Shown: positions 22,720 to 35,267 of the stretch, piece by piece
Layout of the letters: each line of letters begins with the position of its first letter
How positions within the stretch are numbered: the first letter of the stretch is position 1
Assembly: GCA_029721435.1 (NCBI GenBank)
Contig: CM056576.1
Span: forward strand, 113,812,666 to 113,876,665
DNA from: Gymnothorax reevesii
Taxonomy: Eukaryota; Chordata; Actinopteri; Anguilliformes; Muraenidae
Direction: 5' to 3'
Length of the DNA stretch: 64,000 nt
The notes under the pieces: model-generated
Databases searched by the model: none
What the model saw: only the letters and a program-made list of their open reading frames with translations
What the model was told of the DNA's origin: nothing
Translations under genes and position numbers: made by a program

Positions 22720-22930
22720 GCACAAACAAAGGCACGCTCAGTGTCCTCCTCCCGTGCGATGTGATTGTGGTGGCTGCCGCTGCGATCCCTCTCTGCACTT
22801 GCAGTTTGAATCAGTGGCGGTGTTGATGGGCGGGGCTATGCCTGCAGTGGAGTAGTTTAAATTCACCCACGCAGCTGGCAGTATGACATCACCCCCCACG
22901 TTTCCGTGACCACTGGAGTATAAATTATTC
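22694..22930 (-). promoter_or_regulatory. lrp8: lrp8 5' UTR and proximal promoter (inferred)
   Basis: The region upstream of the lrp8 ATG is richer in G+C than the introns and holds a GC box (gggcgggg, 22828-22835) about 135 bases before the start codon. No TATA box in the right orientation and spacing is visible. This fits a TATA-less Sp1-type promoter. The 5' UTR length is unknown. Confidence 0.45.
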
Positions 22931-23280
22931 GATGGATTATATGGATTAAAAAATAAATGTAATTCTCAAACTGGGGAGGAGCAAGGTAGTCAACTGTGGC
23001 GTTTCACCGGGTTCCACGCGGCCTCTGTTTACAGGAAAATGGATCTGATGTCAACGGCCTCAGCTGCGCGGTTCTCACCCTTTACAAATTCTTGATTTGG
23101 ACCTGGTGTAGTGTATACGCATGGTGCGCTAAACCAACAAGTCAAATCACTGAATGAATGCCACCACCTCTTGACTCGAGTCATGGACGACCATGGGGCT
23201 GTCCTTCAATCATGTTAGTAGTCGTAACGAATCCGTGTCCATGGTACAATCCTCAACTCTTCTAGTCCCCACAAGAAATA
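22931..23280. other. Upstream flank of lrp8, nothing recognised
   Basis: Mixed-composition sequence upstream of the inferred promoter. No exon or repeat was recognised. Confidence 0.4.
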
Positions 23281-23420
23281 TGGGGGGTATACTACGAAGC
23301 TGGCTTTGTGATTAAGCCTGACTTCAGCACTTAGTAAAACCAGGAACCTCTTCAATTCTGGAACATGGACTAAAGTTAAAGGAGCTGCTCCGGGTTTTAC
23401 TTCAGCTTAAAGTCAAGCTT
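23281..23420. mobile_element. Possible PIF/Harbinger-type MITE end
   Basis: The string ggggggtatactacgaagct (23282-23301), then gtgattaagcc, resembles one terminus of fish Harbinger-type MITEs. A matching inverted end was not found, so this may be half an element. Confidence 0.3.
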
Positions 23421-24206
23421 AGTCAAAAGCCCCCAACCCCCCTCGGTATTCTGTCGTCAGCACGACTGCACACTCTCCAGTGTAATTAGTCCAGCCTATT
23501 CCGTTTAACATCATCCATTTAATTTCTTTTCCCAGTCCGCAAACACGTGAGTGTAACATCAACAGAAAGTAAATGGTTTGTTTTGTTTTATGAGACCCCA
23601 ATTATTAATTACTTTCCTTTTGGCCTCAGTTAAATCACTGCCCCCAATTTATGTTCTTTCACGGCATGACGCTGTCAAAATGCTTGCAAGTACCATTTAA
23701 ACCATAAAATACTACTTCATAAAGGAAATGTAACGAAAGTGAAGAAACAGCCTCAACAGGTCAATAAAATACAATGAGAACTAATCCAAACACTTGTCTA
23801 GAACAATATCGCATGCATACTCAAGGCCCTCTGTATGCAAAAAGGGTCAAGGACAGTGCATGAACCTTTGTGTATGTACTGCAATCTAAATGTAATGTGC
23901 CTGCAACTCAAAGCAAAAGTGACTTTTTGTATTCATACTGACACCATCCAGACCAGGAATCAAGTGCTGAGGTAGAGCACAATCCAACAGGTAGTTTATT
24001 GACATCTTATATGGAAATTAGGGAAGGGAACCCCTAAAGAAGAGGCTGGGATGGAACCGCAGAAAACAACAGCACAGTTCAGAACAGATATTGTGGGCGA
24101 AGCTGAGCTGTCAATCGTGGGCTTGTGGCTTCTAGGATAGCGGTCGGGTGGAGCGCACGTTTCCCCAGCGCCGAACTGTCCGACCGGAGGATAGTATAGC
24201 TTGAAG
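23421..24206. other. Spacer grading into the 90-bp repeat block
   Basis: AT-rich sequence. The part from about 23985 (ggtagtttattgac) onward is continuous with the 90-bp repeat block and may belong to the same dispersed element. Confidence 0.4.
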
Positions 24207-24210
24207 AGAA

Positions 24211-24480
24211 CTCTATTCCAATCCTGATGGTCGTAGAATAACTGGCACCTTGTTCCTAACAAACTGGTCAGAGGAAAAGACTTGAAAGAGTTAACGAGAA
24301 TGTGGTCCCAATCCTGGACCCTGATTAAGCTTGGGAGCTTGTTCCTATTAAACTGGACTGACAAACTGACTTGAGCTGGCTTAACTTGTACGCGCTCCCA
24401 TTCCTGGACCCTATTTAGGCTTGACTGCTTGTTTGAATCAACCGAGTTGAAAGGAAAGCTTTCAGGAACTGCTGTCATTA
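24211..24480. repeat. Three tandem copies of a 90-bp unit
   Basis: Copies begin at 24211, 24301 and 24391, exactly 90 bases apart, each with the core tcccaatcctgg (first copy ttccaatcctga), then a cttgttcctaa-like block about 43 bases later. Because 90 is a multiple of three, the minus-strand frame from 24502 to 23996 stays open for 168 codons and shows a 30-residue repeat with a conserved QEW/QDW tripeptide. No known domain matches. I treat it as part of a dispersed element rather than a host gene. Confidence 0.8.
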
Positions 24481-25124
24481 AATTACAAGTTGCATTTGAC
24501 AAAGGTGCTTCTATTAGTTATACTGATTGGTCGTAAGCATAAAGGCAAATTACAATCCAGCAACTTGCAACACTAATAATATCCGTCACACAGACATTAG
24601 GGAATGTCCGTGTGGCGAGACGCAGCCAGGGAGTGACAGACATGCAAGACGTAAACCATGGGGAGACCTTTAATTGGCACGAAAGTTGCTGAATTGGAAG
24701 AGATACGAAAGGTATTCATATGAGGGTTGTGACAATATACTATTCAATGTCACTACATATGAGCGATTTCAATTCACTCATAATGAGAAAAATCTAATTT
24801 TGGCGGATGATTCACTACAACGAACAGCCAGCTCATCACTTAATCCCCACCCTCAGTCCTGCTTACTGCCAGCAGTTTTCAAGGTCTTCTTTACATTTGA
24901 ATTGCATTTTGACTACATTGTAATAATGTACTAAAATTGAATGGGAATTCAATATGGGGAATATTTGGTTGTATTTTATTTATTTTTATTTTTTTACTAG
25001 GCAGAAATAGCCTCAATAATTTCCCACATGAATACATTTATTCATTATACCATGGTGCATCAATTTGAATGCACAATTTATTAGCAGTAGTCGGGTTAAG
25101 AATTTGTCATATCAGGCCTATGTC
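24481..25124. other. Spacer, nothing recognised
   Basis: AT-rich sequence with no recognised gene, and a T-rich stretch near 24975-25000. Confidence 0.45.
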
Positions 25125-25128
25125 ATGA

Positions 25129-25581
25129 TATACTACATAACAAAAAGTATGTGGACAAAACTTCATGGATTTACACTGAAGTGGATAAATATCTGACATT
25201 TCAATTGATTTAGGAATTAATTGGTCAGTATAGCCTGATTAGACAGACTTTCAGCTTTTATTTGAGAATATTGCAATTCTCATCTGTTTAACCATTGGGA
25301 ATTTGTAGTGTTTTCTATACCCCTTCACCATATTGAAGGCTTCATATAAAAATAATAGGGGTCAAGAGAGGGGGTAAAAATTTCCAAATTGTGGAGCTGA
25401 ATTGTACCAAAAATTCCCTAAAATGAAAGGTGGAAGTTTTACCTATCTGTGCATACTGAACAATTCAATTGAAAAATTCTATTTAAATGTCAAACTTTAA
25501 TCATTTAATTATATCCATTTTCAATGCATGTCAATGAGGTTTCAGTAAAATGTCCACATGCTTTTGTTTATGCAGTGTATA
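25129..25581. mobile_element. Tc1-like MITE, TIR with tatgtggaca
   Basis: The left end (tatactacataacaaaaagt then atgtggaca) and the right end (tgtccacatgctttt then gtttatgcagtgtata) are inverted copies over about 28 bases with a few mismatches. The interior is AT-rich and carries no transposase. It matches the general layout of Tc1/mariner MITEs. Confidence 0.7.
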
Positions 25582-25734
25582 TACTGTACGGCATACAGTT
25601 GATCTCCACATTACGCAAAGATTAAATGACTTAAAGCCAATACAAGCTTTGGTACTCCCTAGCTAATGCAAATAATATAAAAACTGCTCAAGTGTGTTTT
25701 ACACTGGAAGTGGTAGAGCTGCAACATTTTAAAC

Positions 25735-26275
25735 TACACTACAGGCCAGAAGTTTGAAAGCAAGGCCAATACAGGTAATAATTTGGAAGCAAATTAAAGT
25801 TTCTGTTCAAAATGCCTTTACTGAAAGCTATGGATTTTGGGATGTATTTACTGAATGATTATACTTTTCTTTCATTGATATGCACCATTTTCCTCTATTT
25901 ACCTTTAGGTACTGTATACATTGATGTTACCAGACCATTGCTGAATAAATGTTACAAAAGAAAGGAGGGGTTTAGTTTTTGGGTTGAGAAAATTTTCAAG
26001 AGTCACAACTTCAGTGAAAAAGTAAAAACCAAATCAGGCTTTGCATTATTCACTTTGTCTCACGGTTCACAACCAACCGGATGCTGATGGTAATCCAGCG
26101 AGCACTAGGACCATGGGCCTAGTACTATGGGCCTGATAATTTGAGTAAAAATGTATTCTGATAAGTGACTCTTTATACAATAATCATGTTCATTTTGTTG
26201 CAAAGTATGCCAATGAAACTATTACTTTTTTTGCACAAATTTGATCTTGCTTCCAAACATTTGGCCTGTAGTGTA
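25735..26275. mobile_element. Tc1-like element, TIR tacactacaggcc
   Basis: Left end TACACTACAGGCC (25735) runs to ttgaaagcaag. The right end (26246-26275) is cttgcttccaaacatttggc then ctgtagtgta, an inverted copy over about 30 bases with two mismatches. The 541-bp interior has an open frame (25812-26087) without transposase motifs. Within it, 26101-26119 carries the agcactaggaccatgggcc motif found in the LTR-like blocks at 9821 and 51261, suggesting a secondary insertion scar. Confidence 0.8.
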
Positions 26276-28610
26276 ATTTTAAAAGTATATGCCTACAGAA
26301 CCATTCCATGACATTATTTTACTTAGGCTTGTGAGTACACTTTTATATAATTGACATATTGCATATGTGTAAAAATATACATGAGGGCGAAGGGGTTTGT
26401 ATGCAGTGGAAGGGGGGAGGGTTGCATGAACTAGAGCAGAAGATTCTCTGTTCCACTGTACCATCATGGGCACTGACCGGGGAGTTTTCCAAAGCTGGAA
26501 GCTGCAAGTAGTGTGGTGCTTGATGAGGCTTTTACGACACTGACCAGGTTGACACACATTGTGTAGTGTAAGACGGAGACTAGTTGGCCTGATTTAGAGT
26601 TAATCCTTCCGTGGGCATCAGTCCGAGGGCGGGCCGCAAGGCATAATCACTTTTTCATACTGTCAAATATTGTGCTACCTTGTAGAACTATATATCTTTT
26701 GACCTTTTGAAGACTATGCATTCTACCTGCGTAAGCCATTTTATGACGGAAACACCATAGTGAAAATAGTATTTAAAATTGTGCCATACCAATCCGCTGC
26801 CTGACTATGCAGTCCCCTAGGTTCAATCATACAGCAATGTTCAGACTTGGCTAAATATGTTGAAATTGATGTTCTTACTCAGCAGCGATCCAGACATAAA
26901 AATCTGTTATAGTTTTAAATCCTCAGAACCAGCAAGCATGTACAAACGTCGCTAAATTTTCTTTGACATAGAGGTAGCAGCTGCGTGTTTTTGCAAATGT
27001 CACTGTATTTAGCTTTTTATTCATGATACAATGCTGTAAATTGTTCAGTAGCCTTTAAGAACAAGGTTGGAAAATGCTGGAAAATCAACTTCTTTTAGTT
27101 TACACAGACAGCCAGTGGACTGAACTTCCAAAAGCCGGATGATGGCCAAGGGATTAATTTTTACGTGGAGGAATTGTTTCAATGGTTTCTGACAATGGGG
27201 GGAATCTTGTGAATGAAGCAAAGGGGTTTTGGAGGCAACTTTACTTAGCGTGTAGGATCCCACTCCAGAGCAGGGAATTGGAAGGGTATATGGGAGTGTA
27301 AATTCATCTACATATGGGGAACGATACCTGATTGAAGGAAGTTTTAAAACTGTAATAAAAGCTAATGTGACTCAGGCTTGGAACACAGGGAAATTTGAAC
27401 TCCCCAAAAATGTTTGTTGAAACACGCACAAACATAACCAAGAAATAATCCATAGTTACAAATTCAGAATATTTGAACTGACGGTTGTTTAGGCATCTGG
27501 CTGTGGCTGTATTATTTTTCTAGGATAATGAGGCTCGGTCATAGCGACAAGAGGTGGAAAAAACCTGAAATCTTTTTCTGATGGACAAAAACTTATATTT
27601 CCAGTGTTGTTACTCAATTTGAGCAAATTCTCAGCAATTCACACTATGTGAGAGCAATCTACTGAGTATCACCTTTCAAACAAGACCGTGATTATGCCTG
27701 TGGTCAAAGTGGTTCAAGAACAGCAAGCATTTTGGTTCGGGAGGAAATTTCCACGAAAGGATTACATTTTAAAGGGTTTATTACACAATATGACAACAAC
27801 CATTGACAATGTGGCAGCCAATAACAAAAATCTGAGGCGCCTGTGGACACAAGCACAACAAAACTAGATAGTTGAAGCCTCAGCCTAACCTCAGTCTAAT
27901 CTGACTGATTGGTATTAAGGAGCCATTTACATTTACCACACCATTACAAAACCACCACAAGCCGGAACAGGGATGAATCCATGGATTTATGCTGTTGACT
28001 CCTAATTCTGACCCCACCATCAGCGTGTCATGGCAGAAATCAAGATTAATGAGATTAGGCTAAATTTTCAGCTGACCTGCTTTGGTGAGCCTGTGTCCAC
28101 TTCAGCCTCAAACATATGTTCTTGTCTGACAGGGGTTGAACCCAGCACGGTCAGCTTAGCCCATTCGCCCCATGGCCTGAAGTGTTGTGCATTCTGTGGT
28201 GCTTTTATACTCACTGCTTTAGTTACTTAGCATGGTTTACTCAGCTTGAACTTGTCTGGTCACTGCGCTGAGTGTCGTTTGACATCCGTCCTTAACAATA
28301 ATTTTTTTTCTCGCATTTCTGTGAAAACTCGTGGGACTGTTGTTAGAGAAAAGACAAAGAGGTAAAGCAGTTTCAGAAATGACCCAAACCAGCTTGTCTG
28401 GCACCGGCAGCCATACCACAATTAAAGCCACTAAGATCACATTTTTCGCGCTCTTATATTTGATGTGGACATAAACTGTTACCTGAATCTTCATGATTTT
28501 ATGCATTTCACTGCCGCTACATGATTTTCTAATTGGGCAATTGGATTAATAAGCAGATTAACAGGTGTTACTAATAATGTCGATGTTTATTAAACAGTGA
28601 CCAAAAAGGT
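26276..28610. other. Intergenic spacer, nothing recognised
   Basis: AT-rich sequence. Open frames are short and without domains on both strands. No paired repeats could be recognised. Confidence 0.45.
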
Positions 28611-28930
28611 CAATGCAGTACTGTTCCAAAGTTTATGATCACCCACATCATTAAAAATGGTCAGAGAAGATGGCTGTCCTTCGTCTCTCACAAGAGTCTG
28701 TGCCGCAGATTTGACACAAAGATGTGTGCTGCTGTCCTGAAAGATGTGCACAAACTACACCTCATGAGCACAGAGAAGTAGTGGAAAGGCCAACTGCACA
28801 AATGTGAAGTTCAGTTTTCAGTCTGTGATAGAAATGCCTCATAGATCCTGAGATAGCAGATTCATGGAACAGTACCCTCAAACATCAGGATCTGCAAAAC
28901 TGAACTCTTTAAATCGGCAGTACAGTTGCT
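28611..28930 (+). mobile_element. Tc1-like transposon fragment
   Basis: The start (gtactgttccaaagtttatg then atcaccca) is a Tc1-like tip. The following sequence (aagatggctgtcc, then cacaaagatgtgtgctgctg) fits the 5' part of a transposase gene of that family but is broken by stops. The element is truncated on the right. Confidence 0.5.
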
Positions 28931-30253
28931 TTTTTCAGTGGTTATAGATGACAGGGATGCATTTTACCTCAATTTCCCTCATTTTTATACCCAAGAGAGA
29001 GAGAGAAGAAGTCACAGAAAGACAAAATGCAGTTCCATTTGCATTCAATGAACTTAATTAAGTAAAAATATATTGCCACCAATTGAACTGTTCCTCATTT
29101 TGATTACAATAATTGTGTGGGATAGGGGGAGGGGAGCAATCATTTTGACACTTAATGTTCTCATAAAAAAAATTAGATTCCCTGGTCCCTAATCTAGCGC
29201 CCCCCCCCCCCCCCCTCCATCCACCCACCAGAGCCTCAGGCTTTTCTATTTTGAAATTTTCCACATTGTTATGATACGCATCACACACAGTGAAAATAAA
29301 TACAATACGATGAAAAAGGGACAACCAACAAAAATGTAAGAAGGGGGATTTTCCTCTCGCTCAAAAAAAAAAAAGAAAGAACTTGAACATAATCTGGGAT
29401 AAATGGGAACATTTATGCACATTCACATTTTGGTTGACGAGAAGAAATCATAAACACGGTGCAGAAAAAGAGTCACGTGAGCAGGGAACAAACTCTAGCC
29501 TTCGTATGAAGAACACAGGAGCATCTGTAACATTCAGCTGTTCTAACATCAAACACATATCTTGAAGAATTAGAGAATAATGGCTGAGTTGTATGAAAGT
29601 CGAAAGTCAGTGTTGAAATGTCGGATAAGCAGAAGATTTGAAGTATATTTCATGTGTTTTGCTATTTAAAAATTAATCTGAAAATTATTACCTGTCAAGA
29701 TGTACTACCTGCGCTGGTAATTTTATTTTTTCTGTGCGCTACACACTGTAATTTTGATCAAGGCTATTTGTTTTTGTCTGCTTCTGATGGTTCACTTCAA
29801 GTCCAATTTATCAAGACAAAATAATGTTATTTTACAAGTCAGAACTATTTAGTCGTGATTAAACACAAAATGCTTAAAGCAGTAAACTCATCCGCACTTT
29901 CTGTGTACAGTTGCTATTGATGACATATTTGAAATACACATCAGAGCTCTTCTGACAAATGGTTGTTGAATTCAGAGCAGACCTTTTTTTTTTTTTTTTT
30001 TGGCTTGCACACAGTATGTGGTGACACCATTAAAAATCATCAAATATTCCCTATGATTTATTCCCAATCATCAAACTCAGTAGGCTTTAAAATAAACCAA
30101 AGAACACTTTTGCAAAGTTTGCTTATCAAAGGGTACATTTTATCAGAAAATGAAGTTTTATTTCTTTTCCCTCCAGAAATTGATTACTTGCTTTTAATGG
30201 GAAGTTTACACTGTACTGTTATCAGAGAATGACTCCGGGCTAAATAATCCCCC

Positions 30254-30255
<2 letters not shown>
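28931..30255. other. Intergenic spacer with homopolymer runs
   Basis: Contains a 16-base C run (29200-29215) and a T run near 29983-30001. No gene or paired repeat was recognised. Confidence 0.45.
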
Positions 30256-30290
<35 letters not shown>

Positions 30291-30343
30291 GCACGCACAC
30301 ACGCGCGCACACACACACACACACATACAAACACACGCACACA
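30256..30343. repeat. (CA)n microsatellite
   Basis: Long CA run from 30257, interrupted by GC-containing steps (cgcacgcacg near 30286 and acgcgcgc near 30301). Confidence 0.95.
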
Positions 30344-32740
30344 TGTGCAATGAAAGGGAGAAACAATGTGGGTTTGTTATGTATTTGCATCAGTTGAAAG
30401 GAACCGCTTCAGCATGCATTAATTGAGAGGAAACACAGAGGTTATTTAAACAGAATACATACCTCAACCATGACAGGATCACAGAGACCACCCTGGTCAG
30501 ACAGCATAACCATCAGGCGAAACAAGATGGAAATACTGCAAACACCTTCCCAAATCTCCTCCCCCTTCCTTAAACTATGGAGCCCCTGAGAGTGATTCAT
30601 TCATATGCTAATTAAGCGTGTTTGGCTGGGAGAGTGTGGACCACCTGCGATGCCAAGGTCAAAGCCACATCTGACCTTTACAAAGCTTGTCGGGCGCCAA
30701 AGCCATGCCAAACATGAGTGGATGATTCTCAGTGGACCTCCCAACACGAACTCTATCACTACCCAGATCTGAGTCCCACTGGAGCTGCGAGGCCAATGCG
30801 CCTTTGTCATGCTACCTCTCTCACCTTCTGCTCAATTCTCCGCTCACAGTCACGACGCACAAATTGCATTAGACTCATCTAAATGTAAATCCCAAATAAG
30901 TTTGCAAGTTCTTTTCTCTCTGAAATGGACCGATTCAGATGAATTACAATACTCTTTATCACCCAAGGAAATTTTTTTTCTCTCTTGTACAAGATTCCTC
31001 ACAATCCAATGAAATGCATTTTTTTTGCTGTGATAAGAAATAATATGGTATTGGTTAAGTCTGGAGCATAGCCATCCATGCTGAAAAAAGATAATCTGGC
31101 AGTTTAATGGTTTTAAAGTGGGGCGGAGCATAATCTGTGCTGTGCATTAATCTGTCTGGCCAAACATCCAATCAGAACACTAAATACTGGGGAAAAAAAA
31201 AGAAGAAGCATGTTTATGCTCAGAGACGTTGTTGTCATAGATGCAGTGGAAATGCAGTAAAGCACCAGCGATTCTTGCAAGAATCAGTGGAAGCTATAGC
31301 AGCATCAAATAAATTCAATTTTGATTTGAATGTAGCGATTACCTCAAAAATGTATTTTGTGAGACACATGCAAAGTAATCCTCTGAAGAACTGCAACTGA
31401 ACACAGACTCAAAGGCAGTTTATTTGTCCATTGCATAAAGAGTCTCATATAGACACAGTTAAACAACACATTTTTCCACAGAGCATTACTTGAAATGTGG
31501 TTTTTGTTTATCCCTTTCACAGTTCATCCATTGGACGAAAATTAAATAAAGCCTGTATTAAGCTAGCTAAAGAACAACTTTACACGACAGGTCTTCTTGC
31601 ATGGTATAGCAGATATCTTATAGAAATCTTTACAGATGTTTCTAGAAAAATGACACCTGCTGTTAGCCCAGTGAGTAACGAAAAGGAAATTGCAATGACT
31701 AGAAGGAGTGTGGAGTTCCACTGAAACAAATCTTGTTATGGAGCTATGTAATCTTTCTTTGATTCGAGTGCTTTCATGTCATCATTGCTAACGGCATAGC
31801 GAGTGAGGAGGGGGGGGGGGACTTGGGGTCGGCAGTGGCTTGGGGAGATCACTCGCAGACGAACAGATGGCTTTTTCAATCTGTCACCCAGGCAGGCCCT
31901 GATCTTGAATGTCCCGAAAAGCTGGTCACAGAGGTGTAGGAACCACGCACAAAATAAATTAGGTCGCATGAAGGTCAGCAGCGACTGACTGACTTGACCA
32001 CTCTGCCATATCAGCGAAGCAGGGTTATTTTCCAATAAATAATTGACAATTATAAAGCTAAATACAATAAAAATGGTGACGTCATTAAGTATTGTGGAAG
32101 CGAAGGTATAACCTTCACGAGGCAGTAATGTGTTTAAAAAAACTGATCAGTAAGGGCTGTATAGGCTTCTAAAGATTGACAGTGAATGAACATCTGAGCA
32201 AGGTGTGATGGGAAGTGGAGTCTCTCAGGGACTGATGCTGGAAAATGTGCGCTTCCTCATCTACATCCAGCAAGGAAAATTTATTCTGGCACAGCTCCAG
32301 CCAGAACAACCCATTTTAACTCGGCCCAAATTCCACAATGACTGATGGCCCTTAGCCAGCCCGGATCTTGCGTACTGAGATTGGCTGCACATGGGCCACC
32401 ACTAGCCCAGATCTCAGCCAGATAGGAGCCCATGGCTGGACTGCCACAGGGTTAGAACAAGAACTCACATCGGCACCAAATCTCAGCCTCGCGTAAACTG
32501 TATAAAAACCAGTCTGTAACCACTACTGAATCACAGCCCAACCTTACTGCGCTCACATTAAATATACTGTATGTGTAAATATTTATGTGCAAGATTACTA
32601 CAAATAAAAATGTATTTGCTCAGCATTAAAAAAGGTTTTATTTTCATACATTATACATGTTCCAAAACAAAAGGCTCCAAAGAACAGACACTGACAAAGG
32701 AGAGAGTGCAGACAGGGTAATAAACAGAAATCAAGCCCAG
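30344..32740. other. Intergenic spacer, nothing recognised
   Basis: AT-rich sequence without identifiable exon, RNA gene or paired repeats. A G run is present at 31811-31820. Open frames such as 31497-31724 show no family signature. Confidence 0.45.
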
Positions 32741-32743
32741 AAC

Positions 32744-32812
32744 CTGTGTGTGTGTGTGTGTGTGCGTGTGTGTGTGTGTGTGTGTATGCGTGTGCGTGTG
32801 CGTGTGTGTGTA

Positions 32813-32869
<57 letters not shown>

Positions 32870-32885
32870 TCGTGCATGTGTGTGA
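32744..32885. repeat. (TG)n microsatellite
   Basis: Long TG run with TGCG and TATG interruptions. It produces artificial Cys/Val-, Thr/His- and similar low-complexity frames on both strands, up to 154 codons, which are not genes. Confidence 0.95.
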
Positions 32886-33409
32886 GCACATACACAGGCT
32901 AAGTGAGAAGTTGAAAATGCCATTTACAATAGTTGTGTAGCTAAGATCCCCTACCTTACAGCAGCTAAAGAGGAGACAGGATGCTTCTATCAGCCTAGCA
33001 CAGTTTTCGAGCCGGTTCAATGGGAAATAGACTATGATCCAATCGGAAAGTGTTATATCCACCCTTGACCCACCAAGACTGTGCGGTTACATGACATGAA
33101 TAAGTTGATGACAGCTGAGGGTTGCAATCAGGTTGCTAGCAAAAAAGAATTAGAATCAGGCAACGTTTATGTTCCGTGAATTTTGGTTCGCAGAGTCGAA
33201 AATCACGAATGGCACCAAACTGTATTCCACATGTGGCCCAAGATCTCAAGACTGATCTGGGCCACACTCTGCCCCGGGGGTCCACATATTAACTGTTGCA
33301 ACACATGCAGCGTCATCATTGCAAGAACTGGCCTGCACTTGGCTGACATAACACATGCCATTTCCAAATAGAAGCCAGTGCTGCCAGCTTGAGACCATAG
33401 TCAGGCCAA
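32886..33409. other. Spacer with fragment of a dispersed repeat
   Basis: The part 33220-33290 (gatctgggccacac and relatives) looks like a dispersed fish repeat. The rest is unrecognised. Confidence 0.35.
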
Positions 33410-33735
33410 GATTTCCTGCTATATATGTGGGATAAATGACCCTGACAGGAATATTGAAAGCAAATTTCCGCTTTTCGGATGAGACGTTAAACCGAGGTCC
33501 TGACTCACAGTGGTCATTAAAGATGCAATGACACTCATGGATAACAGTAGGGGATTCCCCGGTGTCATGGCTTAAGTCCCAACCTGGCTCTTTTGACCTA
33601 ATCACCCCCTGATCTAATTGGCTGTGCAACTTGTCCTCTCCCTCCCCACCTCAACCCCCAGGACTCCCTTGAAAAAGAGATTTCGCTCTCAACGGGACTT
33701 CCATGGTTAAATAAGGGTTAAATTAAAAACATAAA
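33410..33735 (+). mobile_element. LINE-type retroposon 3' tail
   Basis: The block has the strings cggatgagacgttaaaccga and cgctctcaacgggacttcc, then ggttaaataagggttaaa, a widely dispersed 3' tail of fish non-LTR retroposons. Only the 3' end is present, as expected of 5'-truncated copies. A related tail (gagactttggtctcaactgg, then ttaaataaagg) sits at 11827-11866. The specific LINE family is not decided. Confidence 0.6.
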
Positions 33736-33973
33736 ATAAAATGAATTTGCTGATGGTACCAAACAGGGAGGCTTGGCTAACAGTCTGGAGTCTGCCAAGG
33801 TGATTCAGAATGATTGAGATAGAATCCAGAAGCAGACAGAGACTTGGAACTTGGCCAGGATTACTTTATGGGTGGCTCAAAATGTGCTCTTCTTGAAAAA
33901 ACCTGGCAGTGATTGTTGACCAAAGCAGTTCAGGTTGTGGCCACTTTGTTCTAATTTGTATACATATACTGTA

Positions 33974-35267
33974 TACTGTGGTGCGGAAAAGTATTTTCCC
34001 CTTTTCTGATGTCTTCATTTTTTTGTTTTTTTTTTGCATATTTGTAACTCTTCAATGTTTCAGATCATCATTCTGATATTAGACAAAGATAACCTGAGTA
34101 AACACAACAGGCCATTTTAAAATGATGATTTCATTTATTGGAGGAAAAAAGCTATCCAATTCTACCTGGCTTAAACGAAAGTGTAATTGCCCCCTTAGTT
34201 ATTTAATCAGTCAACAAAATGGTTGATTGATAATTAGGTTCAACTTCACTAGATTACTGCCCTGTTAAATCTAAACATCACTTTAACAGATCCTTGCCTG
34301 TCGAAATTCCCCCAAAAGCTCATTGACAACTCATCTAGGAGGACAGAATAGGACCTAAAAGAACATTTAAAGAACTTCAAGCCGTACTTGCCTGCTAGTA
34401 AGAAAGGTACTAGGCAGATATGGCATTCACAGTAGAGTCACAATGCAAAAAACCACAGCTGACCAAAATGAACACAAAGGCTTTTCTCACATTGGCCAAA
34501 GAACATCTTCGAGACCCCCAAGACTTTTGGGATAATATTTTGTGGACTGATTAGTCAAAAGTAGACATGGGACCTGCTGTGTCGGGCAAAAATTGACTCA
34601 GCATTCTGCAATAAAAACATCATAACCAACTGTAAAATGTGGTGGTAGTGTGATGCTCTGGGGCTGCTTTTCTGCTTTAGGATCAGGGGAACTTACCATA
34701 ATGGATAGATCATGAATTCTGCTTTTGGTCAGAAAATCCTGAGGAGATATGTCAGGCTATCAATTTGTGACAGAAAGCTCAAGTGGACTTCGGTTATGCA
34801 ACAAGAAAATGAACTGAATCACGCAAGCAAGACCACTGCTGGATCAAAAGTACGAAAATTAAGGTTTTGGAGTGGCTGGTCAAATTCCTGACATGAATCT
34901 GTTTGGTATGCTGTGGCATGATCTTAGACAGACAGTTAATGTTCGAAAACTCACCAATATGGCTGAAGTAAAGCAATTCTGCAAAGAGTGGGCTTAAATC
35001 TCTTTTCAGCGATGAAAAAGACTCATTGTTTACACTTGATTGCAGTTGTTGCTGCCAAGGGTGGCACAACCAGTAATTTGGGGGGGGGGTGGTGAGCAAT
35101 TATTATTTCAAAAGGGGTGAATTAGGTTCTAAATAACTACCTTCAATAAATGAAATGCCCATTTCAGAGTTGCATTTTGTGTTTGCTCGCATCGCTCTTG
35201 TCTACAACTAAAATTGTCTTGACGATCCAAAACACTTAAATCTGGTAAATAAGCAAAAAATAAAATT
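33974..35267 (+). mobile_element. Degraded Tc1-like transposon, cut by a gypsy LTR
   Basis: The left end TACTGTGGTGCGGAAAAGTA followed by ttttcccc is the terminus of a common fish Tc1-like family. The interior keeps recognisable stretches of the family, including aaaatgtggtggtagtgtga (in the transposase gene, near 34636) and, near the right end, gcagttgttgctgccaaggg. The subterminal region continues to about 35267, where the expected tip is replaced by the TG of a gypsy LTR. Transposase reading is destroyed by many stops and indels. Confidence 0.7.

Noticed and set aside
23996..24502. 168-codon frame as a protein gene
   Set aside because: No known domain; the frame is kept open by a 90-base tandem repeat. 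It is listed as a finding, not as a gene.
32598..33062. Open frames of up to 154 codons across the TG tract
   Set aside because: They consist mainly of Thr/His or Cys/Val repeats from the (TG)n microsatellite and have no domain outside it.
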